Made by a program: the position numbers and the translations under genes. This document shows, one piece after another, positions 7,207-15,815 of a DNA stretch of 64,000 bases. Source of the DNA: Lachnospiraceae bacterium RM5 (lineage in GTDB: Bacteria > Bacillota > Clostridia > Lachnospirales > Lachnospiraceae); NCBI GenBank assembly GCA_900110975.1, contig FOFK01000003.1:21365-85364 (forward strand), in the 5' to 3' direction. Every line of letters starts with the position of its first letter. Positions within the stretch are counted from its first letter, which is position 1. Under the pieces are notes generated by a model that did not search any database, had not been told where the DNA came from, and was given only the letters and a program-made list of their open reading frames with translations.

Positions 7207-7677
7207 ATGGATGAAGTAAATCGTCTTCAAGATAATATGCTTCTAATTAGAAGAGCTGCGGGGTGGACTGCAGAAGAATTTGGCAGAAGAATTGGTGTTA
7301 CAAGACAGACCATTAATAATTTAGAAGCAAAAAGAAATAAACTGAATCAGACTCAGTATATTGCAATTCGAACAGTGTTAGATGCTGAAATAAATGCTTA
7401 TCCGGAAGAAACAGAGATATTAAAGTGTTTATTAGAGGTGTTTATTGATAATCCTGAGAATTATGATCTGAACGCACGAGAAGAACTGTTGGCAAAAGCG
7501 AATATGCTTACGCCTTCAATACTAGCAGGTACTACTTCTAGAGCAGACGTATCGAAAGAATTAGTTAAGATTACTGGTGCATTAGGAATTGCTTCAGCTA
7601 TTGCGCCTATAGCTTTACCGCTTATTGGAGGTGGTAGTACAGCGTGGTTAATGAAAATTCTTAAAGAAAAAAAGTAG
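7207..7677 (+). CDS. XRE-family regulator with hydrophobic C-terminus
   Basis: Residues about 5-60 form an XRE helix-turn-helix (MLLIRRAAGWTAEEFGRRIG, then VTRQTINNLEAKR). The C-terminal 40 residues are hydrophobic and Gly/Pro-rich (GIASAIAPIALPLIGGGS) and may anchor it to the membrane. ATG 7207 has GGAGGTG upstream; the longer frame from 7147 would cover the promoter palindrome. It leads a three-gene run (7207-8932) of otherwise unknown proteins. Confidence 0.7.
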   Translation: MDEVNRLQDNMLLIRRAAGWTAEEFGRRIGVTRQTINNLEAKRNKLNQTQYIAIRTVLDAEINAYPEETEILKCLLEVFIDNPENYDLNAREELLAKANMLTPSILAGTTSRADVSKELVKITGALGIASAIAPIALPLIGGGSTAWLMKILKEKK

Positions 7678-7690
7678 GAAGGAAATTGAT

Positions 7691-8734
7691 ATGAATTCGA
7701 AAAAAGAGCTGTTAGATGTTTTTACAACAGAAGAAGATCGTAATGGTACAGACCTCATGGAAATGTCTGATTTTTTTGATGTTTTTATGGATAAAATTGA
7801 TATGGATATTGATTCCTCTGATGCATGGAATATATATCAAAACGTGGAAGGTATGCTAGGAGAAATAGCATCAGCAATAAAAAGTGGTTTTGATATTTCT
7901 AAGATGGGAATGCTTATTGCAGATTACTCACATTTTAGTCAGGACATTATAGATGGTTTGAAAAATGGAATATATCATGTGGGACAGTCAAAAGAAGTAG
8001 CAGGAAATATGAGACCAGCAATATTAGATGACAAAGAACAGTTGGTTAAGTTTTTCACTTTAAAGAAGGCTATAAATCCATCGGAAGTATTATCTGATGT
8101 ATCAACTTTGTCTATGCAGGCGTCTTTGCAGAGAATCTCGGCTCAGATTGAGGAGATAAGCTATAATGTGAAGACAGAAATAGATTTTGTTAGAAGAGAA
8201 GCTTTAAGTACTAAATTTATATACGCTAGAGAAAAGATAATGCTTGCAGCAAATGCAGAAAACGAGAATGAGCGAGAAGAATATCTAAAAGAGGCGGACA
8301 CTTATTTAATGGAGGGCTTAGGATCACTTTATGCTGATATAAACCATCAAGTTGAGGAACTAGCGAAACAGAAAGGACCTTTAGCAAAACTCAATAGGAT
8401 TGATTCTCTTTTGTCGTATATAAATGAAGATATGCAAATGATGCCCAAATACGTTGGCTTGCGTGTATATTTGTTGAATTATAGGAAGAAGTATGCTGAT
8501 TCTTCAAGGATATTGATGGATTATAGGCAACAAATTTATAATATGTCCGAAAGAAAATCAATTGACGGAAAATACAGTGCATTAGAATTGGTTCATAAAT
8601 ATTACCCATATAGGGAGCTTGAAACAGATTTCTGGTTAAATCATCCTAAAAATATGATCTCTGCAATTGATAAATATGAAAATATGATTGAACAAAAGGA
8701 TGCAGATATTTTTTATATTGATGTGGAGGAGTAA
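7691..8734 (+). CDS. Hypothetical helical protein of the XRE operon
   Basis: A 347-residue acidic, largely helical protein with no motif I recognise. Residues about 140-190 (SMQASLQRISAQIEEISYNV) look coiled-coil-like. It follows the XRE gene by 13 bases and precedes a small zinc-ribbon gene by 3 bases, so the three are co-transcribed. A role in host defence or stress is possible from location only. Confidence 0.6.
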   Translation: MNSKKELLDVFTTEEDRNGTDLMEMSDFFDVFMDKIDMDIDSSDAWNIYQNVEGMLGEIASAIKSGFDISKMGMLIADYSHFSQDIIDGLKNGIYHVGQSKEVAGNMRPAILDDKEQLVKFFTLKKAINPSEVLSDVSTLSMQASLQRISAQIEEISYNVKTEIDFVRREALSTKFIYAREKIMLAANAENENEREEYLKEADTYLMEGLGSLYADINHQVEELAKQKGPLAKLNRIDSLLSYINEDMQMMPKYVGLRVYLLNYRKKYADSSRILMDYRQQIYNMSERKSIDGKYSALELVHKYYPYRELETDFWLNHPKNMISAIDKYENMIEQKDADIFYIDVEE

Positions 8735-8737
8735 GTT

Positions 8738-8932
8738 ATGGCTAAAGATAATTCATGTTGTAAAATATGCGGGAAACGTTTGATAGATGAAAAAATCCCT
8801 GTATGTAGTAGATGTAAATTAGAAATTAGAAATAAAGGTGGTAAAATAACTGCTTTTGTTGGTGGTATAGGCATAGCTGCTGTAAATGCATATAATCTTC
8901 TTAATGGAGAAAATACTGATAATAATGTTTGA
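8738..8932 (+). CDS. Small zinc-ribbon protein
   Basis: 64 residues with two CxxC knuckles (CKICGK and CSRCK) near residues 9 and 28, then a Gly-rich hydrophobic stretch GGKITAFVGGIGIAAV. Last gene of the XRE operon. The metal ribbon followed by a possible membrane segment echoes the regulator's hydrophobic tail, so the products may meet at the membrane. Confidence 0.6.
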   Translation: MAKDNSCCKICGKRLIDEKIPVCSRCKLEIRNKGGKITAFVGGIGIAAVNAYNLLNGENTDNNV

Positions 8933-8966
8933 TAATATAAAAATAAGCGTCGGTTTACAAGGCTGA

Positions 8967-9167
8967 TTAATAGGAATGGCAAATGATGAGATTCCTTCTT
9001 TTCAAAGTTTAAAAAAGGGATTGCAAAGCATAGAGATGGAGGAAGAGAGAAGAAATTGTTTTGTTGCCATTACAAGAGCTAAGAAAGTTCTATACCTTAC
9101 GTATGCAAAAAGCTATTTTGGTTGGAGAAAAGAAAAATCAGTATTTTTGGATGAAATGTTTTCATAG
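8967..9167 (+). pseudogene. C-terminal remnant of a UvrD/Rep-type helicase
   Basis: The frame reads LIGMANDEIPSF, a gap, then EEERRNCFVAITRAKKVLYL, which is SF1 helicase motif VI of UvrD/PcrA proteins, and closes with a typical YFGWRKEKSVFLDEM tail. All nucleotide-binding motifs are missing and a TGA stop lies immediately upstream. It is only the last 60-odd residues of a lost gene. Confidence 0.75.
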
Positions 9168-9207
9168 ATAAAATTATTAAAGAATTGGAGCAGGAGGAAA
9201 TCTATTA

Positions 9208-9669
9208 ATGCAGAATGCAAATTATTTGATAGAAGTAATTCAGTGGTGCAATGAAAATGTGGGATTTGCTACTATTGTGCTTTCGGCATTAACTTTATTG
9301 GTAAGTATTATAGCGGTAATAGTATCAATAAGAACTGCACGTTTGCCATATAAAAAAATGATAAAAATAGAAGCTGGCAGTTATATTACTACTGATGGAG
9401 CATCGGGATTACATGTTACTGCTATTAATTGTGGTAATATTGATTTTACGATAAACAGCATGGGATTTATTACTAAAGATAAGCAGCTAATGGTAAACTT
9501 GCGCAGCACGAATCAATATCCATTTAGATTGATAATAGGTGAACAGCTTTCTGAATATTTTGCAAATGAAGCTCCAGCAATTCAAAGCCTTAAGGCTAAT
9601 CAAAGAATATATGCATATGTTAAGGATTCAGAAGGGAAAATATATAGAAAAAAGATGAAGAGTAAATAA
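9208..9669 (+). CDS. Hypothetical single-pass membrane protein
   Basis: 153 residues with a transmembrane helix at about 19-42 (TIVLSALTLLVSIIAVIVSI), followed by a soluble beta-rich domain of about 110 residues. I do not recognise the family; similar layouts occur in small proteins of phage and defence regions. A ribosome site GGAGGAAA precedes the ATG. Confidence 0.55.
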   Translation: MQNANYLIEVIQWCNENVGFATIVLSALTLLVSIIAVIVSIRTARLPYKKMIKIEAGSYITTDGASGLHVTAINCGNIDFTINSMGFITKDKQLMVNLRSTNQYPFRLIIGEQLSEYFANEAPAIQSLKANQRIYAYVKDSEGKIYRKKMKSK

Positions 9670-9681
9670 ATTGGTGGGAAC

Positions 9682-10893
9682 ATGTCAGAGAAAAATAACA
9701 GTTTATGTATAGTATCCGTTAAGGAGATCCTAGGTGACAATTTTATTATTCCAGGATATCAGAGGCCGTATAGATGGAGTACAGAATCTGCATTAACTTT
9801 GGTGACTGACACGTATAGTTCATTTTAGAATAAAGTGTCTGAGTACAGAATAGGATCAGTAGTGTTGCATAAAATGGATGGGAAGATGAATGTTGTTGAT
9901 TGTCAGCAGCGCCTCACGACTTTATCTATCATGCTGTATTGCTTTTATAAGAGGACAAAAAACGAGAAATATAGAAATATATCAAAACTGTTTGATGCTG
10001 AGTATAATGAGGTCTCAACAAGGACGATAATTAATAACTTAGAAACAATTATGAGAAAGGTTTCAGAAATTGATGAGGTTATAATAGAGAGATATATTTC
10101 TTATGTTCTTGACGAGTGTACGCTGGTTAAGATCGTCACAGACAGTGAGCAGGAGGCATTTCAATTTTTTGATTCGCAGAATTCTCGTGGAAAAGAACTG
10201 GCTCCTCATGATTTGCTTAAGTCATATCAGCTTCGAGAGATGCATGCTGATAGCGAAAGTGAAAAGGTAAAGATAATTAATCTATGGGAAAACACTAGCC
10301 AAAAGAAACTGGGATTATTATTTGAAAAGAATCTTTTTCATTTAGTGAAATGGTATAAGACCCAAGATGGCCTGAATTATTTTGTAAAAGACATCAAGAC
10401 GTTCAAAGGTATAAAAAAGAATAGTAATTATAACTTTTCTGTATATAATAGGGCAGCAAATCTTTATATTGAGCGTTTTAATGATGAAGGTATGTATGAA
10501 TTTACTTCCGGAAAACATGTGAATCAATTTCAACTTACACAACCACTAATTGCTGGTAAAAGATTCTTCCAATATAGTCTTCATTATGCGGACTTATATG
10601 ACTTGGTCGAAGAACATATTGATTTTAAGTTCAAAGATATCTTTGGTAATAGAGGATTTGAGTCTACCGGTGATGGGTATGTAAAAACACTTTTTATTAA
10701 TGTAGTGATGTTCTATATTGATAAGTTTAATTTTGATGTGTTAACTGATAGCAGGTTGTTTTTTTTCTTTAAGTGGGCATATTCGTTGAGATTGACGATG
10801 AAAGCAGTATATAAAGAGTCTGTAAATAATTATGCACAGGGAAAAGGAGACCGTGTTAACCGGGAATTGAATATGTTTTCTATAATTGCTTAA
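9682..10893 (+). pseudogene. DUF262 (GmrSD-like) nuclease gene, broken and truncated
   Basis: The N-terminus carries the DUF262 hallmark IPGYQRPYRW and, after an in-frame TAG at 9826, VVDCQQRLTTL, where the usual Gly before QQR is Cys. DUF262 proteins (GmrS-like) use NTP hydrolysis to drive cleavage of modified DNA, with an HNH DUF1524 domain at the C-terminus. Here the frame ends at 10893 at about 400 codons, abutting an IS3 remnant, and no HNH domain is seen. The stop codon and the truncation mark a dead restriction gene. Confidence 0.75.
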
Positions 10894-11212
10894 AAAGCAA
10901 CTTGTTGAGCTTCAAAAAGAAAATGACTTCTTAAAAAAAGCAGCGGCATTCTTTGCGAAGGAAATCGATTAAAGGCTTATCGATTCATTCAAAAATACAG
11001 TAAACTTTTTGGATTACGTTGGCTCCTGAAAAAGTTTAACATTTATCCAAACGCTTACTATAATTACCTTAAAAACCGTAAAGCTGATTATCAGCAAGCC
11101 CACAGTTCATAAATACATGAACACGGAAATGCAGCTTCGCTCTATAACTCGAAAGCGTAAGCCTAATTATGAGTATGGAAAGCCTCATAAGGTATTTCAA
11201 AACAAGTTATAA
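10889..11212 (+). mobile_element. IS3-family insertion sequence remnant
   Basis: The first part encodes LKKQLVELQKENDFLKKAAA, the C-terminus of an IS3 OrfA, stopping at 10972. Next comes the OrfB start (AYRFIQKYSKLFGLRWLLKK), broken near AHSS. An OrfB segment in another frame (VHKYMNTEMQLRSITRKRKP) follows, ending at 11212. The catalytic DDE core is absent. It adjoins the cut end of the DUF262 gene and probably caused the truncation. No clear terminal inverted repeats were seen. Confidence 0.75.
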
Positions 11213-11272
11213 AATGTTATTGATAGAGTATCAAAATGATTTTAAGAGAAGAAAATTTAAAGAATATTAAAA

Positions 11273-11313
11273 AATTGAAAGCGCCTGTCATGAGTGACAG
11301 GTGCTTTCAATTT
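11273..11313. terminator. Bidirectional intrinsic terminator
   Basis: AATTGAAAGC and GCTTTCAATT flank an inner stem CCTGTCA/TGACAGG, with A-rich and T-rich sides. Confidence 0.75.
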
Positions 11314-11360
11314 GTCTTATAAGTCTTCTTTGGAACTCGCAGAGTACTGTATTTTCCAAC

Positions 11361-11666
11361 TCATAGGTTATACATTCCTCTCATATCAGATTCAACATCT
11401 TCAGCAGAAAAGACACGATCATTTTCAATGTCATCCATACCCTTAAGAAATTCTGCGTCGAATTGCTCTTTGATTAGTTTGTTTATAGCAAGTGGGCGAC
11501 TTGCGGGTAGTTTCATCTCAAATGGGATGCCACGTTGCATAACAATTTGTCTTAAGAACATTCCAACAGCATTAGACATTGGAATACCAAGCTGATCAAG
11601 CACTCTTTCAGCTTCTTCTTTTATTTTTGGCTCTACACGAGCGAATACGTTTGCTGTGCTTGCCAT
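11361..11666 (-). CDS. RelB/DinJ-family antitoxin without a visible toxin
   Basis: 101 residues. The ribbon-helix-helix start NVFARVEPKIKEEAERVLD, then LGIPMSNAVGMFLRQIV and GIPFEMK, are hallmarks of RelB/DinJ antitoxins, which bind RelE/YafQ-type mRNA-cleaving toxins and repress their own promoter. On the complementary strand an AAAGGAGG site precedes the ATG ending at 11666. A partner toxin would lie downstream, at lower coordinates, but only the terminator and the IS3 remnant are there. Confidence 0.85.
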   Translation of the reverse strand: MASTANVFARVEPKIKEEAERVLDQLGIPMSNAVGMFLRQIVMQRGIPFEMKLPASRPLAINKLIKEQFDAEFLKGMDDIENDRVFSAEDVESDMRGMYNL

Positions 11667-11827
11667 AATCATCGCCTCCTTTATATTTAAATTATTAGCG
11701 ATATGATTGCAGATTGCAAGCAAAATGCTTTTTGAAAATAAGATATGGATTTAGCAGAGAAACAAAAAATAAAATTAACGATTTTATATACGCTTATATT
11801 TTATTTTGCATTAGCGGATTGTATAAG

Positions 11828-11941
11828 ATGGAGCTTGATATAAAGCATCTTAAGGAAAACATAAAGTATTGTCTTATGAATTCGGTTGAATGCTACAATG
11901 AGAAGACATTTGATGTGGTTACACTGGGAGGAGATGAGTAG
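11828..11941 (+). CDS. Possible 37-residue ORF
   Basis: ATG 11828 opens MELDIKHLKENIKYCLMNSV to a TAG at 11939. No good ribosome site is seen. It may be the end of an older gene. Listed only because the surrounding 400 bases hold no other gene. Confidence 0.2.
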   Translation: MELDIKHLKENIKYCLMNSVECYNEKTFDVVTLGGDE

Positions 11942-12030
11942 AAGTCATAATATATGAATTTTAAATAATTGACACATGTGAAAATATATTCAAAATACAA
12001 TGCGCAAAGAACAAATATATAACAAATATA

Positions 12031-12059
12031 TTGAATATATATTAAAAATGTAGTATTAT
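12031..12059 (+). promoter_or_regulatory. Promoter of the GHKL/restriction operon
   Basis: TTGAAT (12031-12036) and TATTAT (12054-12059) are 17 bases apart. A small inverted repeat TAGATTT-A-AAATCTA follows at 12065-12079, about where transcription would start. Confidence 0.5.
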
Positions 12060-12115
12060 GGTGATAGATTTAAAATCTATTTGCCTTTATGAATGTATAT
12101 TAGGAGGTTGTTGAT

Positions 12116-12331
12116 ATGGAAACCAAAAGAGAGAAGTTCGTTCGATTGGCCGAAAAGAGAATGGATAATATTTTAAAGGGGATTGAATTGATGGGTAATC
12201 TATCTAATTCAAATAATTATGAATATACTCAAGAAGATTTAAGTAAAATTATAAAAACTCTTAAAACAGCTGTTTCAGATTTAGAACATACATATAATAC
12301 TGCAAGTTGGACAAAAAAATTCAAATTGTAA
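12116..12331 (+). CDS. 71-residue helical protein leading the defence operon
   Basis: Small, charged, helical protein beginning with a REKFVRLAEKRMDNILKG segment and containing NYEYTQEDLSKI. Comparable small proteins of this type are scattered through Firmicute accessory regions; their role is unknown. AGGAGG lies just upstream of the ATG. It precedes the GHKL ATPase by 41 bases in the same direction. Confidence 0.65.
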   Translation: METKREKFVRLAEKRMDNILKGIELMGNLSNSNNYEYTQEDLSKIIKTLKTAVSDLEHTYNTASWTKKFKL

Positions 12332-12372
12332 TTGTGAGTATACTTCAAAAAAGTGAGAAAGGATGATTTGTT

Positions 12373-14241
12373 ATGATAAAATGGAGATTTCCATCAAATG
12401 ACCATGGGGAGAATAAGGGAATAAATGATTCTGGTGTTGCAACATTTCGTGGTACACCGCTTAAATCATTAGCTAGAGAAATATGTCAGAATTCCCTAGA
12501 TGCTGCAAGCGAAAAAATAGTTATTATTGATTTTGATGTCTTTTCGATTCCTATTGAAAAAGTTCCGGGAATAATCGAGCTAAGAGATGTGTTTAGCAGA
12601 TGTTTAGAATTTTGGGGAATGCAAAAAGCAATTACTACAAAGGAGTTTTATAATAATGCTATTGATGTCGCTTATAGACAGGAATGTTCATTTCTGAGAA
12701 TTAGTGATTATAATACAATAGGACTTACTGGCACAAAAGGGGAAATAAACACACATTGGACAAATCTGACGAAATCATCTGGTGCATCGGATAAAAAAGG
12801 CACAGCGGGAGGTTCGTATGGTATTGGAAAATATGCTCCTTTTGCATGTTCGGATTTTTCGACAGTTTTTTATAGTACATATAATATGGACAATGAAGTA
12901 GCATATCAGGGTGTATCTCGTTTGGTTACTTTTAAGAGAGAAGATGGTGAGACTACTCAAGGAATTGGTTATTATGGTAATGAAAAAAATACACCTGTTT
13001 ATAATCAGCTTAGTTTGGAGCCTGGATTTGAAAGAAAAGAAGGTGAGTATGGAACAGATATCTTTATAGCAGGTTATAAGTTTGCTAATGGAGATTGGGA
13101 AAAAGATATAATTGTTTCTGTTCTTGATGGATTTCTTGGCGCAATATGGAATGAAAGCTTAGTGATTAGAGTTGGTGATAAAGAAATTTCTAAATGCACT
13201 TTGCAAGATATGATTGAAATCTACAGGGATGATTTGACTGAGTATACAGAAAGCTACTATATGGTGCTTGTTTCTTCAGAGACGCATTGGATAGAAGAGG
13301 ATTTTTTAGGTTTAGGTTTAATAAAATTAGGAGTTCTTGTTGGTAATCAAGACGCTCCAAGAAGAGTCGCAATGATAAGGCAAACCGGAATGAAAATAAT
13401 GGATAAGGATCACTTGCCTGGCCACGTGCCTTGTGTTGGAATTATGTTTATTGAGGGGGATAAAATAAACGAAAAACTTCGTGTAATGGAAAATCCAGAA
13501 CATACTTTATGGCAACCTGATAGAACTAAAAATCCTATAGCGGCAAAGGAATTATTGAAATCGCTTAATAGATTTATAAAAAAAGAAATTGAAAGATTGA
13601 TATCTACAGGTGGTGGAGATGAAATCGATGCGGTCGGTGTAGGTAATTTTCTGCCAGATGTATCGGAGGAGTCAAAGGACAAGACAAAAGAAGAAGTCGT
13701 CAGTGATAAGGTTGTTGAGATTGAAATGAAGGTTTCTCCAAAGAGAAACAGATTTGGTGAAGAACCCGGCAAAGATATGCAAGACGAAGTTGATGATTCA
13801 ATCGGTCATAAGGAGCCCGGAGGAGATGATAGTGAGTGGTTTCATGATGGAGGACATACTATTGATCCAAAACCGAAGAATCCACAACCAGCCCATATTG
13901 AAGAAGGCGGAACAGGTGCAGGTTGTATAAAGAAGGCGGTTTCACTTAAAAAGTTTATTCCAGTTTGTGTTGATAAGGTGAAGGGACACTATATGTTCAT
14001 GATTGTCCCAAGTGAAAGTGCGGAAAATGGAGTAATAGATGTTTTTTTGTCTGCAGAAACTCAAAATTATGATGCGCCAATTAAAAGTGTTACAATAATA
14101 AACGGACAACAGGTAGAATTAAATGGTAATACAATTAGCGGGATTAGTTTTAAAAAAGATGAAACTATTCGTATGAGAGTAGAAATCGATTATTATGAAA
14201 TGTGTGCAATGGAGGTGAAGGCGTATGCAACTTCGAAATAA
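12373..14241 (+). CDS. GHKL-fold ATPase, MORC/MutL-like
   Basis: 622 residues. The Bergerat ATP-binding fold is visible: N-box REICQNSLDAA (35-45), a D-containing loop ISDYNTIGLTG (110-120) in place of the usual DxGxG, a Gly-rich lid GGSYGIGKYAPF (146-157), and YGTDI (226-230). An S5-like middle domain with a Lys-rich stretch follows. A low-complexity acidic/Pro linker (about 430-520) leads to a C-terminal beta-rich domain. GHKL ATPases of the paraMORC type are known from restriction-modification neighbourhoods, where they are thought to remodel DNA or protein complexes. Its 3' end overlaps the next gene by 17 bases, implying coupled production. Confidence 0.8.
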   Translation: MIKWRFPSNDHGENKGINDSGVATFRGTPLKSLAREICQNSLDAASEKIVIIDFDVFSIPIEKVPGIIELRDVFSRCLEFWGMQKAITTKEFYNNAIDVAYRQECSFLRISDYNTIGLTGTKGEINTHWTNLTKSSGASDKKGTAGGSYGIGKYAPFACSDFSTVFYSTYNMDNEVAYQGVSRLVTFKREDGETTQGIGYYGNEKNTPVYNQLSLEPGFERKEGEYGTDIFIAGYKFANGDWEKDIIVSVLDGFLGAIWNESLVIRVGDKEISKCTLQDMIEIYRDDLTEYTESYYMVLVSSETHWIEEDFLGLGLIKLGVLVGNQDAPRRVAMIRQTGMKIMDKDHLPGHVPCVGIMFIEGDKINEKLRVMENPEHTLWQPDRTKNPIAAKELLKSLNRFIKKEIERLISTGGGDEIDAVGVGNFLPDVSEESKDKTKEEVVSDKVVEIEMKVSPKRNRFGEEPGKDMQDEVDDSIGHKEPGGDDSEWFHDGGHTIDPKPKNPQPAHIEEGGTGAGCIKKAVSLKKFIPVCVDKVKGHYMFMIVPSESAENGVIDVFLSAETQNYDAPIKSVTIINGQQVELNGNTISGISFKKDETIRMRVEIDYYEMCAMEVKAYATSK

Positions 14242-15091
14242 ATACTATACATATCCAGTGATAACAGAAGATGTAGATTTTTACGAAAACAGTTCATTTG
14301 CCTCTGGTGTTGAACAAGTGATTGATGGATACAATATTAGACTTAAATTAAAGGCTGAATTAGTTAATCCTGAACTTGAAGAAATGTTAAATAGGGAAGA
14401 GGTGCTTTTTGCACATCATATTGAGTGCACACAAACGTGTTTTAGAAAAATAGTATTAACTAACGAAAATGAGAAAGAGTGCGTTTTGAGAGATGGAGAT
14501 GTTAATGGTATTGTTCAGGTATGTTCTTTTTTAGTTGCAAATAAAAATATTGAAAAATATTCCAACAGCTTATTTGCACCTGATTTTAGAGGGTTTAAAT
14601 TTGATATTGAGAGAGGATGTATTATGGCGGTCGGAAGTCAGATTAACCTTCGTATAAATAAAATCCGGGACGATTTAGCGAATACATCATCAATCTTTTC
14701 TATCGTTCCTAGTAGAGATGATACAATAACCAATATTAAAGTGGATACAACTGGAAATAAAATTGTGATTATGATTCCACAAGAATCTTTTTCCATATAC
14801 TCAAATATGAGTAGTATATTAGATATTCAGCCTGTAATGCATTCTTTATTGATCATACCTTCTTTAGTATATGCTCTTACAGAATTGAAAGAATCAAGAA
14901 CTCATTTATATGACTATGAAGATTATAGGTGGTATAGGAGTTTGCGAAAAGCGGCAGAAAAGATAAATATAAAGTTTGATGAAGAAAGTTTAGAAAACAT
15001 AGAACCGCTTGATTTTGCACAAAAACTGTTGGATAGTCCAATTCCTAAAGCAGTTAATTATTTGAGAGGTGATATTGATGAAGAAGATTAA
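14225..15091 (+). CDS. Unknown protein coupled to the GHKL ATPase
   Basis: 288 residues, mixed alpha/beta, with a Tyr-rich start (RNKYYTYPVITEDVDFY), an internal CTQTCFRK pair of Cys residues, and a C-terminal DYEDYRWYRSLRKAAEKI helix. I do not recognise the family. Its start overlaps the GHKL stop and its end overlaps the DUF6339-like gene, so it is very likely a dedicated subunit of the same complex. Confidence 0.6.
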   Translation: MQLRNKYYTYPVITEDVDFYENSSFASGVEQVIDGYNIRLKLKAELVNPELEEMLNREEVLFAHHIECTQTCFRKIVLTNENEKECVLRDGDVNGIVQVCSFLVANKNIEKYSNSLFAPDFRGFKFDIERGCIMAVGSQINLRINKIRDDLANTSSIFSIVPSRDDTITNIKVDTTGNKIVIMIPQESFSIYSNMSSILDIQPVMHSLLIIPSLVYALTELKESRTHLYDYEDYRWYRSLRKAAEKINIKFDEESLENIEPLDFAQKLLDSPIPKAVNYLRGDIDEED

Positions 15092-15812
15092 ATTTCTTAC
15101 AGAAGATAGTATAGAAATGCTTAGAAAAAATTCAGAATCATTATATAAAGAAGTTGTTGTCAATCAAGAAAAATCTTTAGATGATTTTCTAGGTGAAGTA
15201 GGTTGTATTAAAGAAACGGCCTTTGAAATTGACGATTTTGTTTTAGAGATGGAGCAACCTGCTGGGAAGGAACCTTTGACTGATGCTGAGAATGCTCAAC
15301 GTGTGTATAGTCATATGAAGGCGTTGTCTGATTCTCAAGCATCAGACGAAAGGATTTGGATTGCATATACTCTGTCTGAACAATTGGATTATATGAAATA
15401 CAGGTGGAAAACATCAACACCACAAGATATGTTGAATCGTTATTTTTTTAACTATTCAAAGAATCGTTCTTTGTTTAGAAATGGAATTGCAAGATTGTGG
15501 TGGATTGGTCGAGTGACATACGATGAAAAAAAAGAGGATCCGTTTGAATTGACAAAGTTTTTGTGCAACTATCAGGATTTTATTGAAACGATATGTGGAC
15601 GTAGTACTTTTAATAATCCAACCGTTCAAAAAGCAACATTAAATGTGTTGTATGATGTGTTGAAGGAAAGGAAAGCAGATAACAGAGGAATAATACGAGA
15701 GATTGCAAAATATGTTAATCTATTAGCTGGAACATTTATTTTAGACATGTTATCATATGAGGAAATATACGACAAGATATATAAAAAGCTTATTGAACTG
15801 TTAGAGGGATGA
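15078..15812 (+). CDS. DUF6339-like protein
   Basis: 244 residues, mostly helical. The central block SDERIWIAYTLSEQLDYMKY, then RNGIARLWWIGRVTYD and DPFELTKFL, matches my recollection of DUF6339, a domain of unknown function repeatedly found next to methyltransferase and restriction genes. ATG 15078 has GAGGTG upstream; the frame overlaps the preceding gene by 14 bases and ends 3 bases before the next. The family name is from memory and unverified. Confidence 0.6.
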   Translation: MKKIKFLTEDSIEMLRKNSESLYKEVVVNQEKSLDDFLGEVGCIKETAFEIDDFVLEMEQPAGKEPLTDAENAQRVYSHMKALSDSQASDERIWIAYTLSEQLDYMKYRWKTSTPQDMLNRYFFNYSKNRSLFRNGIARLWWIGRVTYDEKKEDPFELTKFLCNYQDFIETICGRSTFNNPTVQKATLNVLYDVLKERKADNRGIIREIAKYVNLLAGTFILDMLSYEEIYDKIYKKLIELLEG

Positions 15813-15815
15813 TTT

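Noticed and set aside
11969-12001. TTGACA at 11969 with TACAAT at 11996 as the defence operon promoter
   Set aside because: The spacer would be 21 bases; the pair at 12031/12054 has 17.
13410-13772. Long antisense frame within the GHKL gene
   Set aside because: No ribosome site, and Ser/Pro/Leu-rich composition typical of a shadow frame opposite a real gene.
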